64,000 nucleotides of DNA from Paracoxiella cheracis. Its GTDB lineage: Bacteria; Pseudomonadota; Gammaproteobacteria; Coxiellales; Coxiellaceae. The notes under the pieces were generated by a model. That model saw only the letters and a list, made by a program, of their open reading frames with translations. It did no database searches and was not told the origin of the DNA. The position numbers were made by a program, and so were the translations under genes. This document shows, one piece after another, positions 18,237-27,432 of the stretch (positions are counted from its first letter, which is position 1; each line of letters starts with the position of its first letter). The stretch spans positions 1,302,001-1,366,000 of the forward strand of contig NZ_CP186485.1 in NCBI RefSeq assembly GCF_049348705.1, in the 5' to 3' direction.

Positions 18237-18932
18237 CTAATCATCGGATTTAATAAAAATTAAATCCCAAACACCATGCCCCAAACGCTCACCGCGTTTT
18301 TCAAATTTCGTGGATGGTCTTACATTTTGATTTTTAACAAACTTCCCTTCGCCTGCAATGTTTTTGAAGCCTTTAGTAGCACTCATCACTGCCATCATCT
18401 GATGCGCATAATCTTCCCAATCGGTAGCCAAATGTATTTGCCCACCTATTTTCAACTTACAGGTTAACAACTCCACAAATGGGGGCTGAATGAGTCGACG
18501 CTTATGATGTCGCTTTTTGGGCCAAGGGTCGGGGAAAAAGATGTTGATCTCGGCGAGGCTGCCATCTTTTATAGATTGATTCAACACAGCAACGGCATCT
18601 TCTTGATAGGTGCGAATGTTGCTCACCTCTTCCTTTGCCATCATCGAAAGCAAGGCTCCAACACCGGGTGAGTGAACTTCGATCCCAATATAGTCCTTCT
18701 CAGGACTGGCTTTCGCCATGGCCAAGAGTGAATCGCCCATCCCAAATCCGATCTCAAGCACAACCTCGGATTTTTTCCCAAAAATATCATTGAAATCATT
18801 GGGTTCTTCTGATATCTTCAAGCCAAATCGAGGCCAATAACGGTCCAATCCCTGCTTTTGAGCGGGTGTCATTCGCCCCTGACGGCGGACAAAACTGCGA
18901 ATTTGCCGTTTTTGTGGATTCTGAATTGGCAT
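18237..18932 (-). CDS. trmB: tRNA (guanine-N7-)-methyltransferase
   Basis: Makes m7G46 in tRNA using S-adenosylmethionine. The 231-residue protein has the SAM site VLEIGFGMGDSL, the substrate block IFFPDPWPKKRHHKRR and RPSTKFEKRGERLGH near the end, all standard for TrmB. I chose the ATG at 18932 (MPIQNPQKRQIRSFVRR); an open stretch upstream of it has no family resemblance and overlaps the divergent AsmA gene. The start regions of the two divergent genes are 40 bases apart. The IS481 copy ends five bases before the stop codon. Confidence 0.93.
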   Translation of the reverse strand: MPIQNPQKRQIRSFVRRQGRMTPAQKQGLDRYWPRFGLKISEEPNDFNDIFGKKSEVVLEIGFGMGDSLLAMAKASPEKDYIGIEVHSPGVGALLSMMAKEEVSNIRTYQEDAVAVLNQSIKDGSLAEINIFFPDPWPKKRHHKRRLIQPPFVELLTCKLKIGGQIHLATDWEDYAHQMMAVMSATKGFKNIAGEGKFVKNQNVRPSTKFEKRGERLGHGVWDLIFIKSDD

Positions 18933-18972
18933 TTGGGTAGCATACCTGATCTGAACAATTTGAGGAACAACC

Positions 18973-20496
18973 ATGCGTACAGCCATCAAGTTTATCAGTG
19001 GCATCATTATTCTGCTTGTCATACTCTTTATTATTACGATCATCGTGTTAACTAAGATCGTCAATCCAAATGAATATAGGCATCATATTGACAATTATGT
19101 GTTCCAAAAAACCGGTAGGCACCTTACGATTGGGAAAGTGGGCTGGTCTTTTGTGCCATGGTTGGGCGTGGACCTCAAAAACATTCAATTAACAAATTCA
19201 ACTGGCTTCAAAGGGCCAAACTTAGCAAGTATCGGTGAAATTAAAGTTAAAGTCCGTTTCTGGCCTTTAATCACCGGCAAAGTACACTTTGGTAAAATAG
19301 TGGTAGATAATGCCACTATTAGCTTAATCACCAATGCAACTGGCCAACAAAATTGGTCAGACTGGAGTAAAGCTGCTACAACTAAACCGCAAGCGTCTAA
19401 AACTGTGGCGACGAAATCGAATTCGAATTCAAAAGTCTCAATTCCTCAAGTTCAAATTGCTGGCATTAGTATCACGCGATCTTTCGTTAATATAATTAAT
19501 GAAAAAACAAAAACGAAAACGGCATTAACAAACTTTAACTTTACAACGGGTGGTATTGATAATACAAAAAATTTCCCGGCGCATGTCAGCTTTACTGAAC
19601 AACAAAGCAACACAAAAACCGTAGTACTACTTTCAGCGAATGCAGTCGCAAACTTAGATACACAGCAACAGATCTATCAGCTACGACACGTGACTATCAA
19701 TATTGAGCAAAGACGTTCTAACTTGCCGACATTACACTCTTCGCTGCTAGGTAAAATGGTTATCAATCTACCCAAACAGACATTAACGTTCTCACCCTTC
19801 ACCGCACAAATCGCAAATATGAAGATGAATGGGCAGTTGCGAATTAATCATTTATTCCAAACACCGCAAATTATGGCAAATGTTTCGTCACGCGGAACCG
19901 AGTTACAGCCATTCATGAATGCGTTACTAGGTAAAAGTGCCTTGAAAGGAACACTTTCGTTTAATTCTGCAATCACAACTTCAGGTTCATCAAAAAAAGC
20001 CTTGATTGCTAACTTAAATGGTAAAGGTAACATGGCCATTGCTAATGGTGCGGTGACTGGATTTAACTTAAACGACTTATTAGCAGCGGGTGATGCGATT
20101 GTCCATCAACAGCCGGTTCCGCAGGGAAATGCTCCTAAACTCACACCGTTCTCGGATTTATCAGGCAGCTATGTTATTAAACGTGGTGTACTCACAAACA
20201 ATGACCTGCGATTAATTGCAGGCCAAGCTGGCGCGCAAGGTGCTGGAGTCCTGAATCTTAATAACAACGCTATCAATTATGTGTTAACTGCTCAATATCA
20301 AACGAAATCTGGTTCTAAACCTTCGTTTGAATTGCCGATCAGAGTGCAAGGCTCGTTACCGCATCCGAGCATTCAGCCGGATTACAGCAGCATTGCAAAA
20401 CAAGTCCTGACTAATGCCATTGAAAAGAAAATTAAAAATTATGCAGGCCAAGCAGGCGGCAAACTTAATCTGAATAAATTATTCAAAGGACTTTAA
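18973..20496 (+). CDS. AsmA family protein
   Basis: A 507-residue envelope protein. An uncleaved N-terminal membrane anchor (residues 7-30) is followed by NPNEYRHHIDNYVFQKTGRH, the characteristic opening of the AsmA N-terminal domain. The C-terminal part has repeated beta-rich segments with LRLIAGQAGAQGAGVLNLNN, again typical. AsmA-like proteins are thought to move phospholipids between membranes or to influence outer-membrane assembly. GAGGA stands just before the ATG. mutY follows after 12 bases and may be co-transcribed. Confidence 0.87.
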   Translation: MRTAIKFISGIIILLVILFIITIIVLTKIVNPNEYRHHIDNYVFQKTGRHLTIGKVGWSFVPWLGVDLKNIQLTNSTGFKGPNLASIGEIKVKVRFWPLITGKVHFGKIVVDNATISLITNATGQQNWSDWSKAATTKPQASKTVATKSNSNSKVSIPQVQIAGISITRSFVNIINEKTKTKTALTNFNFTTGGIDNTKNFPAHVSFTEQQSNTKTVVLLSANAVANLDTQQQIYQLRHVTINIEQRRSNLPTLHSSLLGKMVINLPKQTLTFSPFTAQIANMKMNGQLRINHLFQTPQIMANVSSRGTELQPFMNALLGKSALKGTLSFNSAITTSGSSKKALIANLNGKGNMAIANGAVTGFNLNDLLAAGDAIVHQQPVPQGNAPKLTPFSDLSGSYVIKRGVLTNNDLRLIAGQAGAQGAGVLNLNNNAINYVLTAQYQTKSGSKPSFELPIRVQGSLPHPSIQPDYSSIAKQVLTNAIEKKIKNYAGQAGGKLNLNKLFKGL

Positions 20497-20508
20497 TACG
20501 CTTCTATC

Positions 20509-21582
20509 ATGACTGCCAATAAAAAGGACGTTACAACATTTACTAAGGATATTTTACGTTGGTTCGACCGGCACGGACGCCACGATCTGCCGTGGCAAAA
20601 AAACACAACGCCCTACCGCGTTTGGGTTTCTGAAATCATGTTGCAGCAAACCCAAGTGAGCACCGTTACTCCCTACTATCAACGCTTCATGAAAAGTTTT
20701 CCTAGCGTCAAAGCCTTGGCGTTAGCAAAACAAGATGACGTGCTCGCTCATTGGTCGGGGCTTGGTTATTACGCTCGCGCACGCAATTTGCACCGTGCGT
20801 CACAAATCATTCACCAAAAACATCACGGTCGCTTTCCCAACACCGTCGATGCACTCATCGAACTCCCTGGCATCGGGCGCTCGACTGCGGGTGCCATTCT
20901 TTCACTCGCGATGGAAATTCCCGCTACGATTTTAGATGGCAATGTAAAACGTGTTTTGGCGCGCTACCATGCTATTGAAGGTTGGCCAGGAAAAACTGAT
21001 GTCTTAAAAAAACTCTGGGAGGTTGCAGAGCAATACACGCCACTGAAAAGATGCAATGATTACACGCAAGCCATGATGGACTTAGGCGCAATTATTTGCA
21101 CGCGCACGCAACCTAAATGTTTACTGTGCCCGCTTGTAAAATGTTGCAAGGCGCATGCCATGAGTTGCGAAGAAGACTTCCCGGGAAAAAAACCAAAATC
21201 AGACTACCCCACAAAAGCAACGCGGTTTATATTACTGCTAGACTCAGCCAACCAACTTTTATTAGAAAAGCGACCACCGGTTGGCATTTGGGGCGGCTTG
21301 TGGAGCTTTCCCGAATGCCCCGTCGACACTCCTCTTGAAAAATGGTGTGATCAATACATTCAATGCGAGATACTTCGACAAGAAAATTTACCAATTTTAT
21401 ATCATAAATTCAGCCATTTTCAGCTTAAAATTCAACCTATACTTTTAAATATTCAGCCCAAAGCCCACCTCGTCATGGAATCCAACGAGCGAGTTTGGTA
21501 CCACAAAAACGACTCACTGCCAGGCGGCATTGCAGCGCCGGTTTCTAAATTGCTAAGTCACTTTAAATTTTTGTCGGAATAG
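20509..21582 (+). CDS. mutY: A/G-specific adenine DNA glycosylase
   Basis: Removes adenine mispaired with 8-oxoguanine. The 357-residue protein has the helix-hairpin-helix LPGIGRSTAGAILS and the catalytic Asp in ATILDGNVKRVL, with an opening block of DLPWQ.N.TPYRVWVSEIML. The iron-sulfur loop reads C-x6-C-x2-C-x5-C (CTRTQPKCLLCPLVKCC). The C-terminal third is the NUDIX-like 8-oxoG recognition domain (RPPVGIWGGLWSFPE). It is followed by yggX, the usual gammaproteobacterial neighbour. Confidence 0.95.
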   Translation: MTANKKDVTTFTKDILRWFDRHGRHDLPWQKNTTPYRVWVSEIMLQQTQVSTVTPYYQRFMKSFPSVKALALAKQDDVLAHWSGLGYYARARNLHRASQIIHQKHHGRFPNTVDALIELPGIGRSTAGAILSLAMEIPATILDGNVKRVLARYHAIEGWPGKTDVLKKLWEVAEQYTPLKRCNDYTQAMMDLGAIICTRTQPKCLLCPLVKCCKAHAMSCEEDFPGKKPKSDYPTKATRFILLLDSANQLLLEKRPPVGIWGGLWSFPECPVDTPLEKWCDQYIQCEILRQENLPILYHKFSHFQLKIQPILLNIQPKAHLVMESNERVWYHKNDSLPGGIAAPVSKLLSHFKFLSE

Positions 21583-21700
21583 GCTAAGAATTAATTAATA
21601 GGACAAGGTGCAATGAACTGAAATTATGATCAATACCGGGATTTTTATTGGAAATACTGGACTGCCAGACTACAATACATCCTACAATGAGGTACCTAAC

Positions 21701-21976
21701 ATGACTCGTATGATTTATTGTGAAAAACTAGGCAAAGAGGCAGAAGGTTTAGAAGCCCCACCCTATCCCGGCGAAATAGGCCAACGAATTTACAAACACA
21801 TCTCCAAACAAGCTTGGCTTGCTTGGCTAAACCACCAGACCATGTTGATCAACGAATATCGTTTGAGCCTGATCGACCCAAAATCGCGCCAATTTCTTGA
21901 GCAAGAAATGGAAAAATTTTTATTCGGCGGCGGCAGCGACAAACCCACGGGATACACACCACCAAAAGATGAATAG
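21701..21976 (+). CDS. yggX: Probable Fe(2+)-trafficking protein YggX
   Basis: A 91-residue cytosolic protein that protects iron-sulfur clusters from oxidation. It opens with MTRMIYCEKLGKEAEGL, with the conserved Cys at position 7, then PYPGEIGQRIYKHISK.AW and LIDPKSRQFLEQEMEKF. The ATG at 21701 has TGAGGT seven bases upstream and fits the family length; an in-frame Met 25 codons earlier has neither. The mutY-yggX pairing is well known in gammaproteobacteria. Confidence 0.95.
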   Translation: MTRMIYCEKLGKEAEGLEAPPYPGEIGQRIYKHISKQAWLAWLNHQTMLINEYRLSLIDPKSRQFLEQEMEKFLFGGGSDKPTGYTPPKDE

Positions 21977-22070
21977 AGTCCTTGACTCCACTGCCTTCAA
22001 ACGGTTTAATTGACGCTTCGCCGCACCAGACGAATGACGGCCAAAGCGGTGAAGCTAGAAACTTAATTGC

Positions 22071-22150
22071 TTCCGGCCAGATAGCTCAGGTGAGACGGAA
22101 ACTGCCAGAGCATTGCTCTGGCCCGTCGAACGCCTGACAGGAAGTCAGGC
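22071..22150. other. Duplicated tRNA-Phe 5' end plus two strong hairpins
   Basis: Positions 22071-22089 repeat exactly the 19 bases TTCCGGCCAGATAGCTCAG found at the 5' end of the tRNA-Phe gene (22210-22228), but the rest of a tRNA is missing. Two compact stems follow: GCCAGAGCA/TGCTCTGGC at 22104-22122 and GCCTGAC/GTCAGGC at 22132-22150. It may be a tRNA remnant, a recombination scar or a small structured RNA. The remaining bases from 21977 to 22213 hold no gene that I can see. Confidence 0.5.
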
Positions 22151-22213
22151 CGTGTGCAGATAGAAAAATAGTGAAACTAGTACATGGACGTACGGAGAAA
22201 ATTAATTAATTCC

Positions 22214-22289
<76 letters not shown>

Positions 22290-22385
22290 TTTTTGCCTGA
22301 CGGGTCTCGTGACATATACGGAGAATTCGGTCATCTTTGCAAAGAAAATGTCAATATTTTACCCATATTGAATGTGCTTTCAATT

Positions 22386-23669
22386 TGTAGAACTCTCGAC
22401 TTGATCTGACAGTTGAGATTTATCGGACATATTTTCTGTCCGATAGATCGGATTCTAATTACTCCTCTACCAGTTGCGTGTCGTGATTACTGTGCGCCTT
22501 ATTCAATTCATCTGCCGACACGCTTGGAATAGTTTTACATAGTTTATCTAATTCTTTTTCTTGTGCCAAATGCTTTGCATCAAGAAAAGTTTGCATGGGT
22601 GTTTTTCCATAACAACGCTCGCCGGAATGGGGCCTGACCTCATTATATGTTTTGATCCACGCATCAACGTCTTGTTGTAATTCTTCTAGGGAACGATATA
22701 TTTTTTTTCGAAAAGCAACATCATAAAATTCTTGTTTAATCGTTTTATGAAAACGTTCACAAATACCATTGGTCTGCGGAGAACGTGCGCGTGTTTTCGA
22801 ATGGTCAATGTCTTCAACTGCTAAATAAAGTTGATAGGCGTGGTTCTCAATTTTTCCACAATATTCCGTCCCGCGATCCGTGAGCATACGCAGCAATCGG
22901 ATACCTTGCTCATTAAACCATGGCAATACACGTTCATTTAATAAATGAGCTGCCGTCATCGCTGTTTTCTCCGTGTATAACTTCGCAAAAGCGATTCTGC
23001 TATAGGTATCGACAAAAGTCTGCTCATAAATACGGCCAACGCCCTTCATCGTGCCAACATAATACGTATCCTGAGATACCTAAATAACCTGGGTGTTCTG
23101 TTTCAATCTCGCCGTGCGCTTCTTTTTCTCGTTTTGATTTTTCTAATGCTTGTCATTGTTCTTCCGTTAATAACATACCGTCTTGCGCCGATTTCGCTTC
23201 AAGCGCTTTTAGTCGCTTCTTAAAAGTCTCTAGATCATTACGTAGCCACACCGAACGAACTCCGCTGCTCGATACGATAATGCCTCGCGCCAGTAATTCA
23301 TTGGCCGCACGTGCCTGACCTAACGCTGGGTTTTCAATAGCCAAAGCAATTACCCCTTCTTCTACATGTAGCGGCACTCTATTTTTTTCATTCGGTTTCT
23401 TCTTACTCATATCATGGAGTGCTTCTTCGCCACCATTTTCATAAAGTGTTTTGAAACGGTAAAAACTGTCGCGTGAATAACCCATAACCTTACAGGCTTG
23501 TGAAACATTTCCCAATTGTTTAGACAGCTCTAGTAAACCTAATTTGGGTTTGATAATCTTTTCGGATACACTGGTCATAATGACACTCCTCGTGTTGGTT
23601 GTTTAAGGTTGGTCAATTAAATTTTACTCTAACTGACCAGGAGTGTCAGATCAAGTCTGAAGGTTTACA
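22386..23669 (-). mobile_element. IS481-family element, copy 2 (1284 bp)
   Basis: Same ends as the other copies, one base longer because of an extra T near 23078. Flanks TTCAATT and CATCATG differ, so there is no target duplication. It ends two bases before the artJ stop codon, where transporter permease genes might be expected. Confidence 0.92.
22459..23578 (-). pseudogene. IS481 transposase with TGA and frameshift, copy 2
   Basis: Carries the shared internal TGA and also a one-base insertion (GAGATACC where others have GAGAACC) between the TGA and the integrase Met. Even readthrough of the TGA would therefore not give a full transposase. It has Gly in VEEGVIALA, as in copies 3 and 4. Confidence 0.9.
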
Positions 23670-23671
23670 CA

Positions 23672-24433
23672 TCATGGATTACTAAAATATTTGTTTACAA
23701 TTTTCTGATACGTCCCATTGGCTTTAATCTTAACCAGTGCCTTATTTAAAGCCTGTAATAACTTCACATTTCCTTTTTTCACAGCTATACCATCACCTTT
23801 GCCAAAATATTTCTGGTTGTTGATCGGCTTTCCTGCAATCGCATATTGACCGCTATTCTTTTTCAACCATTGCTGAATCAACGGTGAATCACCAACAACG
23901 GCATCGACTCTGCCTGATTGCAAATCCATCAGCGCATCTTGTTCGCTCGGATAATGATTGATAGTGATCTCATTGCCATACGTGTCTTGTAAATAGGTGT
24001 CAAACGTTGTGCCACCTTGAACGCCAATGGTTTTACCTTTCAAACCCACTTTTGATACGACAAGATGAGTCGATTTTGCTGCAACAAAACTTATGGAATT
24101 CTGGTAATACGAATGAGTAAAATCAACTTGCTTTTCTCTCGCTGCGGTAATGTTCATACCACCAAAAATCGCATCGAATTTACCTAACTTCAAACTCGGG
24201 ATTAAACTTTCCCAAGGCTGATTGATGATGGTGCATTTTGCATGCATTTGTTGACAAAGCGCATGAACGATGTCTGCCCCGAACCCCTGCACTTGACCAT
24301 TCGGGCCTACATAAACAAAGGGTGGATAGGTTGCTTCCGTTGCAAATTTAATTGTTTGATCCGTCTGTGCATTAATCTTGGGAATCATCATAAATCCCAT
24401 TAAAAAAAGGCTCACAGTAATATACTTTTTCAT
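23672..24433 (-). CDS. artJ: Arginine-type amino-acid ABC transporter, periplasmic binding protein
   Basis: A 253-residue periplasmic binding protein with a clear signal peptide ending near INAQ-TDQ. It has the family-3 solute-binding opening IKFATEATYPPFVY and the block GFGADIVHALCQQ, followed by DAIFGGMNITAAREKQVDF, which is typical of arginine/basic amino-acid binders. It lies four bases after artP on the same strand and next to argR, so it is probably under ArgR control. No permease gene follows: an IS481 end is two bases beyond the stop. Substrate is inferred from context. Confidence 0.85.
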   Translation of the reverse strand: MKKYITVSLFLMGFMMIPKINAQTDQTIKFATEATYPPFVYVGPNGQVQGFGADIVHALCQQMHAKCTIINQPWESLIPSLKLGKFDAIFGGMNITAAREKQVDFTHSYYQNSISFVAAKSTHLVVSKVGLKGKTIGVQGGTTFDTYLQDTYGNEITINHYPSEQDALMDLQSGRVDAVVGDSPLIQQWLKKNSGQYAIAGKPINNQKYFGKGDGIAVKKGNVKLLQALNKALVKIKANGTYQKIVNKYFSNP

Positions 24434-24436
24434 TGC

Positions 24437-25156
24437 TTAACTCTCAGTTTGTATGAATGTTTGAAATGCTTGAGTTTGTGGCTCAAGAACTTTGCCTTGA
24501 TGTAAAAAAATCGTTTTGTGCGCTAGTTCTTGTGCGAATTTCATTTCATGCGTTGCAATAACCACGGTCATTCCATTTTCTGCCAACATTTGTATGAGTT
24601 TTATCATTTTGCTGACCATCTTTGGATCCAATGCTGATGTTGGCTCATCAAACAACATGACTTCTGGATGCATCATTAATGCTCGTGCTATTGCAGCACG
24701 CTGTTGCTGTCCACCTGATAATTGTGAGGGATAATCATTTTTTTTATGATAAATTTCTACCTGTTGCAACAGTGCTTCGGCCTGTTCAATTGCCTCACGT
24801 TTTGGCATCTTTAAAACACGCATCGGCGCTTCAATTAGATTTTGTAAAATCGTCATGTGTGCCCACAAATGGTATTGCTGAAACACCATACCCACTTTTG
24901 CGCGCATTTTTTGCAACAACGATTGTGACAGCCGTGCTTTTTTCTCTGTAAAATCAAGCGTAGCATCACCCACCGTGATACTACCAGCATCGGGTAGTTC
25001 CAACACATTTAAACAGCGCAATAACGTACTCTTCCCTGCACCACTATCGCCTAACAACGCGACCACCTCGCCAGCTTGCACTTGAAACGAAATATTGTTC
25101 AGTATCTGATGTCCCTTGAACTGCTTTTCCAAATGGTGAACACTAATTTTATTCAT
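24437..25156 (-). CDS. artP: Amino-acid ABC transporter ATP-binding protein
   Basis: A 239-residue cytoplasmic ATPase. Walker A is GDSGAGKST, the signature is LSGGQQQRAAIARAL, Walker B is VMLFDEPTSALDP and the switch His is in ATHEMKFA. It is closest in layout to the ArtP/GlnQ class. I use the ATG at 25156 (MNKISVHHLEKQF); five codons upstream are open but unlike the family. It is divergent from argR, and the control region between them contains an ARG-box-like site. Confidence 0.88.
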   Translation of the reverse strand: MNKISVHHLEKQFKGHQILNNISFQVQAGEVVALLGDSGAGKSTLLRCLNVLELPDAGSITVGDATLDFTEKKARLSQSLLQKMRAKVGMVFQQYHLWAHMTILQNLIEAPMRVLKMPKREAIEQAEALLQQVEIYHKKNDYPSQLSGGQQQRAAIARALMMHPEVMLFDEPTSALDPKMVSKMIKLIQMLAENGMTVVIATHEMKFAQELAHKTIFLHQGKVLEPQTQAFQTFIQTES

Positions 25157-25190
25157 ATTTACCCAAATCAAACGATTAAATAATCATGTT

Positions 25191-25208
25191 TTTGAATAAT
25201 ACTACACT
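25191..25208. promoter_or_regulatory. Possible second ARG box, half-conserved
   Basis: TTTGAATAATACTACACT matches one arm (TNTGAAT) of the ARG consensus well and the other poorly. It lies 35 bases upstream of artP, 20 bases from the better box. Spacing differs from the usual three-base gap. Confidence 0.4.
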
Positions 25209-25228
25209 GGTCGGATTTTAGTCAAGTT

Positions 25229-25246
25229 TTTGACTATTTATTCACA
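25229..25246. promoter_or_regulatory. ARG box (ArgR operator)
   Basis: TTTGACTATTTATTCACA matches the 18-bp ARG consensus TNTGAATWWWWATTCANW with one mismatch. It covers the -35 region of the argR promoter, as expected for autoregulation, and is well placed to control the divergent artPJ unit. Confidence 0.7.
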
Positions 25247-25258
25247 AAATGGCATATT
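25230..25258 (+). promoter_or_regulatory. argR promoter
   Basis: TTGACT at 25230-25235, 17 bases, CATATT at 25253-25258; the start codon follows 29 bases later. The -35 element lies inside the ARG box. Confidence 0.6.
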
Positions 25259-25287
25259 ACTTGCATGTTCCATAACCGGGCTACACC

Positions 25288-25746
25288 ATGACGAGCAAAG
25301 AAAATCTGCCAGAAGCTGTTAAGTCACTGATTAAAAAAGGGTTAGTAGGGACCCAAGAAGAAATCGTCGACATCCTAACACGCGAGGGTTATGACGTTAA
25401 CCAGTCAAAAATCTCTCGCCTGTTACGGAAACTCTTAGCGGTCAAAATTAAAAATGACCGGGGAGAAACCATTTACACGCTCCCCAAAGAACCCATACCC
25501 CCCTCCACAAAAACACCCCTGACCCACCTTGTACTCGATATCGCTGCCAACGAAAATCTTGTGGTGATTCAAACGAGTCCTGGCTCTGCTTCCTTAATCG
25601 CAAGAATGCTGGATTATCATGAAACCAACACCAACATTCTCGCAACTATTGCGGGTGACAACACCATTTTTGTCGCGCCCAAATCGGCTAATCAGATTAA
25701 AAAAACATTAGAAGAAGTGAAGCGGCTGTTAGCAACTATTAGTTAG
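25288..25746 (+). CDS. argR: Arginine repressor ArgR
   Basis: A 152-residue hexameric DNA-binding regulator that uses arginine as corepressor. The N-terminal winged helix contains GTQEEIVDILTREGYDVNQS and KISRLLRKL. The C-terminal oligomerisation and arginine-binding domain has NTNILATIAGDNTIFVAPKS, with the conserved GDNT block. It is divergent from artP/artJ. In Legionella-like bacteria argR is likewise next to arginine transport genes, supporting both annotations. Confidence 0.93.
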   Translation: MTSKENLPEAVKSLIKKGLVGTQEEIVDILTREGYDVNQSKISRLLRKLLAVKIKNDRGETIYTLPKEPIPPSTKTPLTHLVLDIAANENLVVIQTSPGSASLIARMLDYHETNTNILATIAGDNTIFVAPKSANQIKKTLEEVKRLLATIS

Positions 25747-25768
25747 GATGAGGCTCAATAATATCAGC

Positions 25769-25808
25769 ATTTCAATTGCACCAAACTCGCGAGCCAAGCA
25801 ATTGAAAT
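25769..25808. repeat. TTCAATTG-ended palindrome between argR and the dehydratase
   Basis: ATTTCAATTGC at 25769-25779 pairs with GCAATTGAAAT at 25798-25808 around an 18-base loop. It sits between convergent genes and could act as a bidirectional terminator, but related ends occur at several other sites in the window. Confidence 0.65.
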
Positions 25809-25818
25809 TCTTTTAAAC

Positions 25819-26760
25819 CTACTTAGATACTGACAACTGTTCGAGATACTTTCCCAGCATATCCACTGAAATACCAATGCCACCACAAACAATCACTAAC
25901 ACAGAATCAACACTCTTTAATGCAGCAGCATTGTTATAAATAACCGCTAATGGCGCACCACAAGCAGGCTCAACTAAAACACGATGATTATCGAGAAAAC
26001 GCAGACATGATTGCACGGCTTCTTTATCAGTAACAGTCAAGGGTGTAATCGTGTGCTTCTTTGTCCAGTCAAATAATTCATCCGTAACGCGCTTTGCCGC
26101 CAACGTTCCTGCAACCGTATTTATTTCAGATAATGTCACAACCTTATTCGCTTTCACCGATGCCATGAACGATGCCGCGCCTTCAGTTTCCACCGTAAAC
26201 AATGGTACATCATCCCAACCGTATCGATGCAACCCTTGCAAAATACCACAGGCTAATCCACCACCACCCACAGCGACGAGAATGGCACCCGGTTTTTCAC
26301 TTTGCTTTACAACTTCATCAATGATTGTAGAATGTCCGGCCCAAATGGTTGGATGATCAAACGGTGGCACAAACCCACCACTCACTTCCTTTACATACTG
26401 TTTTGCTGCCTCATTGGCTTCATCCAAAGTGTCACCTTTAATACTGACGTTTGCACCTTCGGATTTTATGGCATTGACATAAATTTCAGGTGTCTTCGTA
26501 GACATAAAAACAGTGACATCGACGCCTAATTTTTTACCTGCATAAGCTGTAGCGTAACCCGCATTACCGCCAGATGAAGAGACAAGATGTTTTTTTCCAG
26601 CAGCCACCAACGCTTGGCATAGCTTACCGATGCCGCGTATTTTAAAAGACCCTAACCGCTGATAGCATTCCATTTTTAATAGAACAGGTTTCCCAAGAAT
26701 TTTACTTAACGGGAAAGATCTAATCACGGGTGTCCAATCGTGTAACGGCTTTGAGCTCAT
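25819..26760 (-). CDS. PLP-dependent serine/threonine dehydratase-like enzyme
   Basis: A 313-residue fold-type II PLP enzyme. The cofactor lysine is in RLGSFKIRG, the phosphate-binding loop is SSSGGNAG, and a glycine-rich VAVGGGGLACG clamps the cofactor. It most resembles L-serine/L-threonine ammonia-lyases of the short, single-domain type, which lack the regulatory ACT domain. Exact substrate cannot be told from sequence. It lies 24 bases downstream of bioD on the same strand and may be transcribed with the biotin operon, though a metabolic link is not obvious. Confidence 0.82.
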   Translation of the reverse strand: MSSKPLHDWTPVIRSFPLSKILGKPVLLKMECYQRLGSFKIRGIGKLCQALVAAGKKHLVSSSGGNAGYATAYAGKKLGVDVTVFMSTKTPEIYVNAIKSEGANVSIKGDTLDEANEAAKQYVKEVSGGFVPPFDHPTIWAGHSTIIDEVVKQSEKPGAILVAVGGGGLACGILQGLHRYGWDDVPLFTVETEGAASFMASVKANKVVTLSEINTVAGTLAAKRVTDELFDWTKKHTITPLTVTDKEAVQSCLRFLDNHRVLVEPACGAPLAVIYNNAAALKSVDSVLVIVCGGIGISVDMLGKYLEQLSVSK

Positions 26761-26784
26761 GCCCTAATTATAGCGCCGTTTTGT

Positions 26785-27432
26785 TTAGAATTCTGTTTGC
26801 GCTTGAAATCTACCGTTGTAAGGTATAACTCCAAGTGGAGGCATAGCAAACAAAGTCTCTAAAGTTTTTATGTTCTCTTTTTGACTAAGCATGGTTGAAT
26901 CAAGATGGTTCACAATCCAGCCAGCAAGAGGCAATTGGCGTGACTTAATGTTTTCATACGTTAATAAAGCATGATTTAAGCAACCCAATCGCAACCCGAC
27001 CACCAAAATAATAGACAGTCCAAACGCAGCCGCTAAATCTGCAAATGTTTCTTGATCATTAAGCGGCACTAACCAACCACCGGCACCCTCTATGAATACA
27101 ACATCGTAGTCGCTACTTAACACCGCTCGGCAAGCACGCATCGTCTCACTCACGGTTAACTTCAACGGCGAAGCTGCCAAATGCGGCGCTAATGGCAACT
27201 CAAATGCAAACGGATTAACTTGCTCATACGCAAATTTCATTGACATTGCCTCCATCAATTGCAATGCATCTTGATTTTGAAGACCATTCGGTGTTTTTTC
27301 ACTTCCAGAAGCAATGGGTTTTAAGGCCGCAGTTTTCATACTCCTTTCATTAAAATAATTCAATAACTCGACCATCGCATAGGTTTTCCCAACCGATGTA
27401 TCTGTGCCCGTTACAAAATACCCTTTTTTCAT
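26785..27432 (-). CDS. bioD: Dethiobiotin synthase
   Basis: Forms the ureido ring of dethiobiotin from 7,8-diaminopelargonate, CO2 and ATP. The P-loop GTDTSVGKT, the catalytic Lys in ALKPIASG and the segment VFIEGAGGWLVPL are all present in 215 residues. It overlaps bioC by four bases and is the last biotin gene in the minus-strand operon bioBFHCD. Confidence 0.93.
   Translation of the reverse strand: MKKGYFVTGTDTSVGKTYAMVELLNYFNERSMKTAALKPIASGSEKTPNGLQNQDALQLMEAMSMKFAYEQVNPFAFELPLAPHLAASPLKLTVSETMRACRAVLSSDYDVVFIEGAGGWLVPLNDQETFADLAAAFGLSIILVVGLRLGCLNHALLTYENIKSRQLPLAGWIVNHLDSTMLSQKENIKTLETLFAMPPLGVIPYNGRFQAQTEF

Noticed and set aside
22071..22145. A second tRNA gene upstream of tRNA-Phe
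   Set aside because: Only the first 19 bases match; there is no anticodon arm, T-arm or acceptor 3' strand.
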